Source of the DNA: Karstenula rhodostoma CBS 690.94
Lineage: Eukaryota; Ascomycota; Dothideomycetes; Pleosporales; Didymosphaeriaceae
Length of the DNA stretch: 64,000 bases
Assembly (NCBI GenBank): GCA_010093485.1
Contig: MU001502.1
Span: 950,057 to 1,014,056, forward strand
Direction of reading: 5' to 3'
The notes under the pieces are model-generated. The model did no database searches. It was not told where the DNA came from and was given only the letters and a program-made list of their open reading frames with translations. A program made the translations under genes and the position numbers. Each line of letters opens with the position of its first letter. Position 1 is the first letter of the stretch. Positions 47,199-59,098 of the stretch are shown here, in pieces.

Positions 47199-48385
47199 AT
47201 AGCTAATAACACTGCTAAAGCTTATACTACTAAAGCGCTTAAATAAGAATAAAAACTTAAAGCTAAATAAATAGCTACTACTAAAAGATTTACTATAACT
47301 CCTTAAATAACTTATTATAGTTACCCTCTTATTTAGTCTACTTTCTATACTTTTAGCTAAGTTCCTCTAATAGTATTATACGCTCCCCTAATTATAGAAG
47401 AAGAGTATATTAGGGCTATCTAGCTAATAAGCTACCTTAGCTACTTAATAAGTACCTTAAGTAGTAGGTTAGATAGTTTCTATTATAATATTATAAACTA
47501 ATAGATTAGATACTACTTTTACTATTATATATACTTATATAAACTAATATAAGCTAAATTCTCTACTTATTTAGTTAAGCTTTACTAATTATTATAGTTT
47601 ACTATTCTTAGCTATATACGCGATATACTTTATCCTATTCTATAATAATCTAAACTCTAGTATAAGCTTTTTTTATCTTCTTTATTACTTAGATTTTTAC
47701 TAACTATATATAGGCTCGCGAGATTAATTATTTATAGTAGTATATTTAAGCTATACTAAAGGATTAAAATAAGAATTAAAAAACCCTTTTTATATTTTTA
47801 TAGAACCCCTACTTAATATCTAGCTCTTTTCCTACTCCCTCTACTCCTATTTCTACTTTACCTACTTCTATCCTACTTTTACCTACTCCTATCCCTACTC
47901 TTATCCTTACTTCTTCTACTTCTATCCCTACTTCTACTACTCCTATCCCTACTCTACTTATCTTCTAGTAGGTCTACCCTATAGATAGCTAGGAGGTAGG
48001 CTTATAAGAGGCTATATATATTTTTAAGTATAATATACCTACTCCTTATAAGTACTATACTTTATAGTAGCTCTATAAGGTAGGCCTAAGTATTAGTTAT
48101 TATAGTATAGATTAGTAGTAGCCTAACTTTAATTACTCTAAAAAGTATTTATATAATTATAATAGATTTTTTAAAATTAAGGAATTTCTTATTTATAGTT
48201 AGGGTAGCTTTAGATATAGATATTTTAGGCGCTTTAATATATTAGAAGTATAGTAATATATTTAGCTTTATAAGCTTTTTAATTAGATATTTAATATATT
48301 TAAGTAAAATAGATTTCTTTTATTTTTCCTTTATTTTTCTTTTATTCTCTAGTTAAAAAGTGCTTTTTATAATTAAATCTAATAA
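47199..48385 (+). pseudogene. Candidate antisense ORF in Copia F, unknown protein
   Basis: It lies opposite to the F gag-pol, between the end of RNase H and the 3' LTR. If ATA at 47,199 is a former ATG, the frame opens with codons GCT AAT AAC ACT GCT AAA GCT, with G favoured at first positions, then TTKAL and EEEYIRAI. A Pro/Ser/Thr-rich stretch (47,831-47,960, repeats of CCTACTCCTATCC type) is in a different phase, so a frame slip or small intron near 47,780-47,830 is needed. After it come basic, aromatic-rich segments (KKYLYNYNRFFKIKEFL, FRYRYFRRFN). Stops are only TAA/TAG, but TGA cannot occur in this sequence, so that is weak evidence. No family recognised. Confidence 0.42.
47831..47960 (+). 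repeat. Degenerate C/T-rich minisatellite
   Basis: Imperfect tandem copies of CCTACTCCTATC-like units (6-18 bases), coding for Pro-Thr/Ile-Pro-Ser in the phase of the candidate antisense frame. Confidence 0.75.
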
Positions 48386-48439
48386 ATCTCTACTTACTTT
48401 ACTTTTTCTATATCTATAATTATAAAACTTATATCTTAA

Positions 48440-51400
48440 AGGTTAAGTAGCTATATAAATCTTATAAACTACTATTTTAATAGCGCTTTTATTAAACTAT
48501 CTATAGGTATTTTACTTATTTTAAAATATAAAATTTTAAATAATCTCTTTATATACTCTTATTATAGCTATATATTCTAGATATTAATATAGTAAAGGTA
48601 TATAGTAATCCTTTTATTTTTTCTAATTACTAGTCTAATTATTTACTAGTTATTATAGTAGATTTACTAGAGTAATCCTAAGTCTAGCGTAAGTTTAGTA
48701 AAGAAGTATTTTAAAGCTATTACTTTTTTACTAATATATTCTAGAGTAAGAAGCTTTACTTTTATAATTAAAATTATAATTATACTTTAGTGAGCTACTT
48801 TCTATAGAATAGTGCTACTAAATAGTAGAGTAATATACCTATAGAATAATTATCTTATTAGTAGATTATTTATAAAAGATATATCTCTATAAATAAGTAG
48901 GTCTAGATTATTATATCTACTAAACTAAATTACTTTCTAGCGCGTCCTATAGAGGTATAGAATTATTTAATTAACTACTACTTTATATTTTATACTTAGG
49001 TTAGTAAGGAAAAAGGATAGCTTTAATATAGCGAATATAATATCTAGTTATAGTATAATCGCTATATATAATACTAATCTAACCTTTTCTTAATAATTCT
49101 TAATCTACTATAGTAATACTTCGCCTTTACTCTTTTTAAGCTTATTAATTAAGAGAGGAGTAGGTAGGAAGCTACTAGCTTTATAAAGCTTAAATCTTTT
49201 TATAATCTTATTAATATATATATTATATATAAGTATAATTATCTAATTATTTTAGTCTCTAATTACTTATACTCTAAGAAACTACTTAACTAGTCCCTTA
49301 TCTTTAATTTTATATTTATTTATAACCTTATTTTATAGTATTTAAGCTTACTCTCTATAGTTATTATAATATAGAAGTAGTATATTATCTATATAGAATA
49401 GTATTAGAATTTTTTAATCTCTAGAAAGGAATAAATAAGGCTCTTCCTTTAAAGCTTTAAGCCCTTTAGCTCTAAGTAAGTAGGAAAACTCTTTATACTA
49501 GAGAAGTAGTAAGTCTCTTAAACTATAGAGAGCTTAATTTAATCTTATATATATTCCTAGTGTCTTAAATCTATCTAGAAGTTTATAGGTTATAGGATTA
49601 TTTACTATAATTATAGTATTTAGGAATACTCCTATAATATTATATTATTTAATTTTAAGGTTAAACTCTATAGTAATTACTATTACTACTTAGAATAACC
49701 TTACTATAAGTATAGTAGTATAGGTTAAGTATAGGGTATCCTTTAGTTAAAAGTTCCCTCTAACTATAATATAAGCTTTATAGTTCTTAAATTAACTATC
49801 TTAATTAAGCTTATATATAAATATCTATTTTAATAGGAGTAGGTATTTTATTATTTATAATTAGAGTAGCTTTATCTAAGTTCCTTTCTACTATAGGGTA
49901 GTAATCTCTTTAATCGTAGCCTACTTAAATAGCTTTCCTAGAGGATAGAAAAGTAGGTATTTCTAGAGTATTAGTTCTAGTAGTAGCTTGTCTCTATATA
50001 GATAAGCTAGTAATATTACTAGTTTTAGTTTCTTAAGTATAGCTATTATAACTACTATATTTAGTATTTTATAGCCTTTATACTTATTTTAGGTTTTATC
50101 TACTCCTAGTATAAATATATATATAAAGTTAATTTAGAAACTATCTTCTAAAAATAGATCTACTATTAGTATATATATACTAAAATTTAATCTATCCTCT
50201 AACTAATTATTATAATCTATATCTTATTATCTTAATCTTTAAACTAGTAAATACCTGCTTATTAGTTAGTTAATTTTAGGTACCTCTTTTTAAAGTTATC
50301 TATTTACCCTACTTACTATAGAGAAGATATACTATTACCTTTAACTTACTAGTAGATTTCCTACTTTATCTAGTAGTATAGAGTTAGTTATACTAGATTA
50401 AGAGGTAGTAGTAGGGTTTTAAAGCTCCTGCTCTAGGGAAGTATTATCCTAAGACTCTAGTTTACTAGCTCTTCTAGTTAAATTCTAATTCTAGTAGCTC
50501 CTAATATCCTTATAATTATATTAATTAGTCTTTATAATATCTAGCTATAGTATTATATTTAGGGTTATAAGTCCTATACTTAAATCTTAGTCTATATAAA
50601 TTCCTAGCTACTAGCTAGCTATACCTATAGCTTATATAGTAGTTAGTATTATTACTTCCTAATTCCTTAGCTAGCTATCCTTAAAATCTATTTACTCTAA
50701 TCCTTTACCCCTAAGTAGTTACTTAGTATTCTTAATTCTTATAGTACTTACGTACTTATTTAAGCTAGAAATAAGATTAATTATATTAAATATATCTTCT
50801 AGATTATTAACCTTATCCTTATAAATACTTTCTATAATTCTTAAAGTTTCTATTTTTAGGAGCTTAACTTTATATACTTCTTAGTAGAAGATTATCTTAT
50901 TAAATATAATATTCCTGGTCGTAATTACTTAATTAAGTATAAGAACCTATATTCTATAGATATTAAAAGCTTAATAGCCTACTAAATACCTAATATAAGC
51001 TCTTAGATTTATTTTAAATCCCTTTCTATTATATCTAGCTTCGTGATCCTTTATTAGAGGATATACTTAATATCTATAGGTATAAATCCTACTCTAGTCT
51101 AGGTAGAGATCTACTATTATATATTATATAATTATAGACTTATAGTACTAAAAGTACTATTAGAACTAGCTATTTAATACTTTATTTAGTAATTAAAAGC
51201 TATATACTATACTTAGGCTTATATTATATAGCTAGACTACTATATCTATAATCTCTAGCTATAGCTTTATTAGTAGATTCGCGCTAGACCTTATCTTTAC
51301 TATTTATTTAATTAGCTCTTTTCTAGCTTACTCTACTAAACTATTAGTTTTATATATATAAGGTAGTAAAGGGTTAATTATAATTCCTTCTTTAATTACC

Positions 51401-52310
51401 TATTCCTTATATTATAATATCCCTTACTATAGGAGTATTACTATATTATTATTCTACTAGATTTATATAATTTAGAGCTAGTACTTATTCTTTATAAAGG
51501 TTAATAGGCGTTTTATTAATTATAAAATCTCTAAAAGTGTCTTCCCTTATAGATTAAAATTATAGAACTTCCTACTAAATTCTTCCTTTATTATAAGAAT
51601 CTAGAATTTAAGTATTTACCCTTACTCTATATTAAATAGGTTCTATATAATATAGTAGAATAGACACGGTAAATACTTATATAATTATTATAAGATTACC
51701 TTACTTATATATATAACTATATAATACTTATATTCTTATTATCGCGTTCCTTTAATTAATATACCGTGTATACTAGAAACTAGAGCTTATAAAGTCTTTT
51801 TTCTAAAGTATCTTAATTACTTATACTATAGTTCTTTACTATCTAAGCAGGAGATATTCTCTCTTAATAGTCTAGATAGTTAAATTATATTTATAATAGT
51901 AGGATAAGAGTATATAGGCTTATATTTAAGAAAAATAAGGTTATACTTATATTATAGGTCTACTATTATAATACTTTATTTAATTATTCTAATCCTTAGG
52001 GTATTATCTAAGCTAAGATACTAAATACTAACTTTCTTAAGTTAAGCTTTTAAGATAATATTTATATAAAAGTTCTTAACTACCTTTATATTTTTAAGTA
52101 GTAGATTCTCTAATTATTTCCTATTCTTACTATAAAGAATATTCTTAATTAGGTAATTTCCTATTTCTAAGATAGGTAGAGCTTAAGTTCCTACTTTAAC
52201 TTAGTCTTCTATAGTCGCTTTCTTAAAAGAACTAGTAACTAGAAGGTTCTAATTATTAATAAGGTAAATAGTAGCTATACTATCTAGAATTATACTCTTA
52301 GAAAGTAGGT
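48440..52310 (-). pseudogene. Copia F: protease, integrase, RT and RNase H relic
   Basis: Minus-strand polyprotein. Protease: IILDSIATIYLINN (family: ILDSGATxHxxNN) at about 52,260-52,300. GAG-pre-integrase stretch: YLSLDNTLRI near 52,000. RT active site: ILFYIDNILLLY (from YVDDLLLLY), with KIKDKGLVK-FL downstream (family: MKDLGxxKxFLG), at about 49,260-49,410. RNase H: LDIIFAILKLSFFLTNLS (from RPDIAFAxSxLSxFLTNP) near 48,985-49,040. EYISKKVIALKYF follows near 48,730, and ISKIPIDSLIKALLK (family: KMPADGLTKAL) near 48,480-48,510, ending about 48,440. Integrase lies between about 51,900 and 50,400 by position, without a motif I can quote. Confidence 0.88.
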
Positions 52311-52789
52311 AAGGATTTTATATTATATTATAGATTCTATTCTTAGAAACTTTACTTAAAAGGTTAATTAGATTAATAAGAGCTACTGTAATACTACTAG
52401 GATAGTTAATAGTAAGCTATTTCTTATTACTTATTTTCTAATTAGTGCTATTAATCTTAGTTTATAGCTTTAACTATTATAGGAGTTTTAGATAGCTTAA
52501 AATCTTATTTTACTCTTTATTAGAAAGGTTAAATACTTAGAATCTATTAATTAGAGTACTAGTAATAGCTATCTATAAGTATTAATATTTAATTAGTTAC
52601 TATTTATATTAGGTATTCTTATAGGGGTAGTTAAAATAATTATTATTCTATATATTATTAGATAATTCCCCACTAGACTTAGTAGTCTAACTACTAAATA
52701 TTATATAGATACTAGTTCTTTTATAATTAGGGTAGAGTAATTATTTCTAGATTAGTACTAAAAATACCTTTCTAATTTTAGAAAGTATT

Positions 52790-53560
52790 ATTATAGGCCT
52801 TCTAAGCGTTTTATTAAGCAGGATTTATTACTTAATTAAGCGGGACTACTTAGGGGCAATCTTCTTACCTAAAGCTTTAAGGAAATTATAGGTTATAAGC
52901 GCTCCTTTAGTTTCTTTAACTAAGTATATAATCGCTTTATAGTAGAGGAGCTACTATTTTTTAAACTAGATTTCTAGGTTCTACTATCTACTCTTTACTT
53001 TATTAAGATAAGTATAATACTATACTTAAATAAGGTTCTTAATTACTCCTTTAATAGGTACTAGATTATTCTTTAGTATATAAAGTAGATATTATAAGGT
53101 AGATTTATTATCTTTAACTATATTAATTATTACTAGAGTAAGGAAATCTTAGGAGATAGTAGTATAAACCTAGTTCTAGAGATTTTATAGCTTAGAATAG
53201 TATATCTACTAGTTAGAGACTATAGCGTAATATTTTATAATCCTTAAAATATAGCTTTCCTTATCCTTTTTATATAATTTAAGCTCCTGCTTATAATTTT
53301 TAAGGTTATCTAAAGTAACTAGTTAGTATAGTTCCTCTAAAATAACTAGTTAAATAGGGTAATTATCCTTAATTAAGGGGACTATTAGACTATCTAGATT
53401 AATTTTAGACTAGATACCTTTAGAGTTTACTTAGAAATATAAGCTTATAAACTAATAAGGCTAGGTTATTTAATTAATAAGCTAGGTCTAAGTAACTAGA
53501 ATAGTTAAATTACTTATAGCTTTATTAAATAAAGAAGGCTTTTAGTGTAATAGGAGAACC
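52790..53560 (-). pseudogene. Copia F: gag relic
   Basis: Minus-strand frame with an unusually legible protein. It reads LDNLKNYKQELKLYKKDKE near 53,280-53,330, then VSNQQIYYSK near 53,200. FLKALGKKIAPK-SRLI lies near 52,820-52,885, resembling the capsid-type (UBN2-like) end of Copia gag (FLxxLxxxYAP-R). It precedes the protease in the same strand. Several CAG/CTG sites survive (GCAGG at 52,819; CTGC at 53,286). Confidence 0.72.
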
Positions 53561-53631
53561 TAAGAGGGCGTATTTAAGTAGTAAAGCGTGTAGGAAGAAT
53601 TATCCTATATTCTAAGTACTAGGCTTATAAC

Positions 53632-53837
53632 TATAGTATAGAAAAGGAGTTTAAATATCCCTTTATTTAGGGAGTAAATTAATTAGATTGCTATATAAGA
53701 AAAGATTACTAGAAAGGCTAGTTATATACTATACTTATCCTGAATTAGTTTGGTACTCAGGTTGAGGCACCCCTTATCGCGGCTAATTAGAGCTCTATAA
53801 ACCCTAATATTACTAAGTATTATTTATATTCTTAATA
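53632..53837 (-). repeat. F LTR, right (5' LTR), weakly mutated
   Basis: 206 bp matching the left LTR. It keeps a run of TG/CA sites (CCTGAATTAG, TTTGG, CTCAGGTTGAGGCACC) lost in its partner. Confidence 0.93.
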
Positions 53838-53842
53838 CTATT

Positions 53843-55660
53843 ATATATAGTTATTTATTATTTATACTTTTAGTAATAGTATATTTTATATTATAAGTTA
53901 TACTAATAGTATAACTAGTAGTAGTATTATTAGTAATAATAAATAGGCACTATTATACTTTTTTTCTAGTAACTTTTTTAATATTTCTTATTATTATTAT
54001 AAGTTACTATAATTTATTATAACTAATTTATCTTTATAGAATAAAGTTATCTCTAGTTTAGTTATTAGAGTAGGTAGTCTCTCTATAGTCCTAACCTATA
54101 ATATAATTTCTTCTAGAGTACTATATATAAGGTTATCTATAAGCTCTTTCTATATTCTATTAAATATTATATCTTTATTAAATATAATATTATAGATACT
54201 AATTACTTTTAATAGTAATAAAATTTATATATACTAGATATTTATTAATTAATATTCTATAAGGTATCTAATCTATACCTTTAGATTAAGTCTCTATAAC
54301 TTACTTTTTCTATACTATATATTATTAGTTATAGCGAAGGTTTTATTTCTATATACTTTAAAATATACTAGATTTAATTTCTAAAACTAAGTTACTATCC
54401 TATTAATAAGAATAACTATTATAAAGAATACCTTATATAGTAAGTACTAATAATTCTTATAATTTAGTATTTAATTATATAGGTATACTATAGCCCTAGT
54501 AATCTTAGACTATATTTTCTATAGAAGGTTTATATTAAGTTATATTATATAAGCTTTTTTCTTTTATTATACCCCTTAAGTATTTAGCTCCTCTATTTTA
54601 TACTTATATATCTAGTACTAAGGGCTTAATTTTAATATTTTAGCTTATATACTAGTATTTAATATCTACTTTTACTATAAAAATCTTATTATCTAATTTA
54701 ATAATCTTAACTATTATATTAAACTATACTTTTATAAATAGTATAAAGCTACTAAGTATCTTAATAATAATTTTTATTAGGTAATTATTTTTAAAGTAGA
54801 AATCCTATATATAGCTAGAGTATTAATTAGTAATTAATATTTAGTTTTTCTCTTTAGTAGAGCTATTAGGTTTAAAGTTATAAAAGTTAATTATAATATA
54901 CTTACTAGGTTTTTAATTATTTAGTTAAGGTATATATCTAATCTATTATTTTAATTTAGCTTATCTATAGATATTATATTTTACTATAGAGATACCTTTA
55001 ATATATACCCCCTTAGCTCGCTATACTAGGTACTTAAGTATATTTAGTTCTAGGTAACCTAGTTATTTATATTATATAGCTATATTTATAGTTTTTATTT
55101 TATATTTTATATATATTATTACCTTATATATAGTATATACTATACTTTATATAATAGTATAAATACTATTAGTAGATTTATACTCTAGTATTTATTAACT
55201 ATATAGTTTTTATAGTTTTATTATAATAGTATTATTAGCCTATTTTAGTACTATAGATTCTAATTTAGTATTCTACTATAGTCCTTAATATTTAAGTAGT
55301 TTAAAGGATACTAGATTATAGAGTAGATTAGGGTAGTAAGCTATATTATTAAGCCTAATTATACTATTTCCCTAGTAACTTTATAATTTAAGGTAAATAC
55401 TTCTATATCCTTATATCTAGACCTATATATTACTTACCTATATAAAGTTTTTTAGTATTAGTAACTAGAGTAAGATAAATTAATTAATATTATTAAAGAT
55501 ATAATATATAGTATCTAAGTTAAGGATTAATAAGATTTATAGTAAGTATATATAAAAATTAGATTAAAAGGTTACTTAAAAACTTATAGGGATTATAGTA
55601 ATTTTCTATCCTTCTAGTTACTTATTACTAGTCTCTAATATTTAGGTTAGTATAGGAGTA
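53843..55660 (-). pseudogene. Copia D2: integrase and protease-side relic
   Basis: Uninterrupted counterpart of the D1 segments cut by G1, G2 and G-b. It therefore documents the empty target sites of those insertions (near 53,945, 54,355 and 55,080). On minus, the integrase zinc region (SIVKYNIY...AKLK) is at about 54,920-55,010. Homology to D1 ends at about 55,660. Confidence 0.78.
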
Positions 55661-56977
55661 TATAACTATTTAATTTATAGTATTTTAAATTATATTTATT
55701 TAAATATATATATCTATTCTTATATTAAGGGATTATTTTAGATATTATACTTAATAAAACTATTCTATTTTAGTTATAGTTTCTACTATATTAGAGCTTT
55801 TTTTAGAAAGATATAGTAGTAATCCTTTAGTATATATTCTATAGAATATATAGAATACTTTTCTTTATTTATACCTTAATTTTTTATTTACTAGTAAGGT
55901 ATTTTATTTCTTTTATAACCTCCCTACCTATATAGTATAGAGGTATTCTACCTATATAGTATAGAGTTTTACCTATATAGTATAAAGAATTCTTACTTAT
56001 ATAGTATAAATAAATTAGGGTTATATAATCCCTATAAGGATATTATTATATTCTATCCTTATTTTTAAGTACCTTATATTTATATAGGTATATTATTACT
56101 AGTATAAAAGGTATCCCCTTTAGTATTAATATCTAGTTCTCCTCTAGTAATAAATATAGTTTTAATTATAGCCTTAACTAGATAATAGTACTCTATATAG
56201 AATCTAAACCTCTTTATTATATTTTAGTATATTATCTCCTATTTATTTTAGAGGGCCTATTTAAAAATAGTAGTATATACTTTATCTAGTACTATAATAT
56301 TTTTTATAAAATTATTAAGGATAGTTATATTATTTATAGTCTCTATATAACCTTACCTTTTAATAGTAAATATTATATAATTATATTTAGCTAGCTAGAG
56401 GTTCTATTTAGTTAATTTCTTAGTACTTTAGATAATATATAGATATTTATATTATATTTATAGTTTTATTTTTTTATTATTAACTCTTACCTTTTTTATA
56501 ATAAGGAGGATTTATTTTTTATATAGTTTTTTAGAAAGATAGTAGATACTAAATAGGTTAGCTATAATAGAACCTTATAAATATAATATAAGCTTCTCTA
56601 CTCTCTATATCTTTATATAATATTTTACTAGTTCTATTTTATACTAATTAGATTATAGTTTATAGTATTTAATTTATAAGTTCTACTATAATTTTTATAT
56701 ATTTATAAGGATATATAGGCTATTTAGTATTAGGTTATTATTATATATAAATTAATATAGGTCTAGTAGCTATAATACTTATAGTTATAACTTTAATACC
56801 TTACTATTAGTTAGGTTAAATATATACTATATTTAATTAACTTTTATTTATATTTCTAGTACTATTAGCTATTCTATATACTATATAGAGGTAGTAAAAA
56901 AGGTTTTTATAGGTCTAATAGGTAGCGCTATATTATTTAGTATATATAGTTAGTAATAAGGTAGTAAGACTTTTAAT
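55661..56977 (-). pseudogene. Copia D2: gag-side region, different from D1
   Basis: About 1.3 kb between the protease side and the 5' LTR, expected to hold gag on the minus strand. It cannot be aligned with 11,431-12,662 of D1. It contains a tandem array at 55,925-56,025. No zinc knuckle is legible. Confidence 0.5.
55925..56025. repeat. Tandem repeat around ACCTATATAGTATAGAG
   Basis: Four imperfect copies of a 22-26-base unit. It is found only in D2, not in D1. Confidence 0.85.
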
Positions 56978-57263
56978 TATTAAATCTATAGTAAATAATA
57001 ATAGATTACTATAAATTATAAATATAGATAGGTTAGTTATATATTATATAATTATATAAATTATTATAATTAATTATTATTCTAAGTCTAACTAAGATAT
57101 ACCCTTAAATAATATCTTAGTACCTTATACTAGTTCTAATAGTATAAAATATCCTAGCCTCTCCTTTTATACTTACTACCTATTACTATTAGTAGTTACT
57201 ATAACTTATTATAATAGTAAGTATACTATACTATAGATAATAATATATATATATAATCTAATA
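56978..57263 (-). repeat. D-family LTR, D2 right (5' LTR)
   Basis: 286 bp, followed by TTAAT; starts TATTAAA (TATTAGA with one G-to-A). Confidence 0.93.
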
Positions 57264-57841
57264 TTAATACTCTTTAATCTTCTAGCTCTTTTACTCTAAT
57301 TTTTTTTTTATTTTTTTTTATTAAATTTTATTTTTTTAATCTTTTTTATTTACTTTTTTATATTTTATTTCTTTTTTAATATTTTTTTACTAACTTCCTT
57401 TTTTTTTTTTTATTATAGCTATTATTAACTATACTACTAGTAGAACTATTATTAGTATTACTAGAAGTAATAGTAAAAAGTTTAGTAATAGAGATAGTAA
57501 TAATTTATTATACTATAGCTTTAGTAATAATTTTAAAATTAATTTTTATATATACCCCTTTAAGTTTACTAAAGAGTATATTATTAAGTAGTATAAGTTA
57601 TTTTAATTATTTTTTACTTTTATTTTCTTTTTTTTATTTACTTTTCTCTAGTTTAGATAAGAATTTATTAGAAAATAAATTATTATTCTTTTTATAATTT
57701 TATTTATTTAATCTATTAGCTTAATATATAAGGTATTACTTTTAATCTAATTCTTTATATTATAGATATTTATAAAAATAATAAATTTATAGACCTTATT
57801 ATTTAGAACTTTAATATTAATAATACTAAGATAGAAATTAT
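57264..57841 (-). pseudogene. B internal sequence between D2 and G4
   Basis: It continues the A-family alignment (A about 14,935-15,515). Coding sense is minus. No motif legible. Confidence 0.8.
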
Positions 57842-59098
57842 ATATTATAGAGATTTACTATAAAATAGGGTAACTTAATAAAATAGGGGGGATAAAAAGG
57901 TATATTATACTTTACTAATATATAAATAAAAAAGGACTAAAAAAATAGTTAAGATATACTTAATATCTATATATAGGCTAACTAAAAAGGATATAATACT
58001 AAATTAGTTAAAATAGGCTTAGTATATACTTATTAATATATAAGAATTCTAATAATAGAGAGTTATTAATAGATAAAAAGAATAGTTTTTATTAAAACTA
58101 GAGAAAAGTATATATAAATAGGTACTATTACCTATATTACTCCCTCTATTTTATACTCTATTAGTTATTAATAGTATATATATAAAATAGCTATTATTAA
58201 TATACTATAAATCCTCCTTAATAGTATAATACTTATATAATACTTTAGATTTACTAGTATAATACCTATATACTAGAATTACCTTATCTAGTAGTAGTAG
58301 TAATAATAATAATAATAATAGGTTAGTAATTTATTTATTCCCTATAATTCTAAGAGATATAGAAGGAATAGCCTATAATATTAAATAGTATTTCTATAAA
58401 GTATATTCTACTATTATAATATATTAGAGTAATAATAATAAGTTAAAATAAGTTATTACTAAAGTAAAAATTAATAAAGAAGTATATATAGGGATTAGTA
58501 ATATATTTAAAATATTTTAACTAGGCTAGGGGGTAATTAATACTTATAAAATAGAGGTAGAAAATAGATAGTAGCTAGTATATATATAATAAGAGCTATA
58601 GAAAATTAAAGCCTATTATAATAAAAAGGTAACTAAAAAGGATAAGAAGTTTATAATAAAAATAATAAATAAGGTAAGTATTTACTAGATATAAAAGGTT
58701 TTATATAGTATAGTAAATATATAGATAAAGATAATAGTATTAATAAAGAAGTTCTAAGTATAGAGCCTATAGAATAATATATAAAGGGTAAAGAATAAAA
58801 AATAAAAAATAAAAAATAGAAATAGTAGCTATATATAATTAATTTTTAATAATAATAATAGGGGTATATAGTATTTAATTATAAAATACTAAATATAGGA
58901 GCTTAGTATTATATTAATAATAAAATAAGATAATAAGGATTATAATATAAAATTAACTAGTATTTAACTATAATTAGTAGTTTTTAATAGATCTTAATAA
59001 CTAGTTCTAGGGAAAGATAGTAATTAAATAAACTTAACTTAATAAAGTAAGGATTCTAAATAAATAAATAAAGAGGTAACTAACTAATACTAATTAGT
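57842..59098 (-). mobile_element. G retroposon, full length (G4)
   Basis: A 1,257-bp minus-strand copy beginning ATATTATAGAG and ending ACTAATACTAATTAGT on plus. It is flanked by AGAAATTAT (57,833-57,841) and AGAAACTAT (59,099-59,107), a 9-bp duplication with one C/T RIP difference. Element A shows the empty site near 15,500-15,515. The 7-bp T-rich array is short here (about three units at 58,797-58,820). Confidence 0.9.

Larger units (their letters stand above)
46611..53837 (-). mobile_element. Ty1/Copia element F, youngest insertion, complete
   Basis: LTRs of 206 bp at 46,611-46,816 and 53,632-53,837 are flanked by the exact duplication CTATT (46,606-46,610 and 53,838-53,842). Pol is on the minus strand: gag at 53,560-52,790, protease near 52,285, RT near 49,400, RNase H ending about 48,440. 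About 1.6 kb follow before the 3' LTR, and these hold a candidate plus-strand frame. G+C is visibly higher than anywhere else here and CG, CTGC, GCAG and GTG sites are frequent, so it has seen less RIP than its host D2. Confidence 0.93.
44496..57263 (-). mobile_element. Ty1/Copia element D2
   Basis: LTRs of 286 bp at 44,496-44,781 and 56,978-57,263, with an exact 5-bp duplication TTAAT (44,491-44,495 and 57,264-57,268). It has the same family and orientation as D1. It is free of the G and E insertions seen in D1 but carries the whole Copia F (46,611-53,837). Without F it is about 5.5 kb, a normal Copia size. Its gag-side region differs from that of D1 beyond about 55,660. Confidence 0.93.

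Noticed and set aside
47199..48385. Absence of TGA as proof that the antisense frame is coding
   Set aside because: TG is eliminated throughout, so TGA is missing in every frame. Only codon phase and amino-acid pattern were used, and confidence was kept low.
57842..59098. G as a DNA transposon with 9-bp duplications (Mutator-like)
   Set aside because: The two ends are not inverted repeats, duplications range from about 9 to 13 bases, and five copies are truncated at only one end, as in retroposition.
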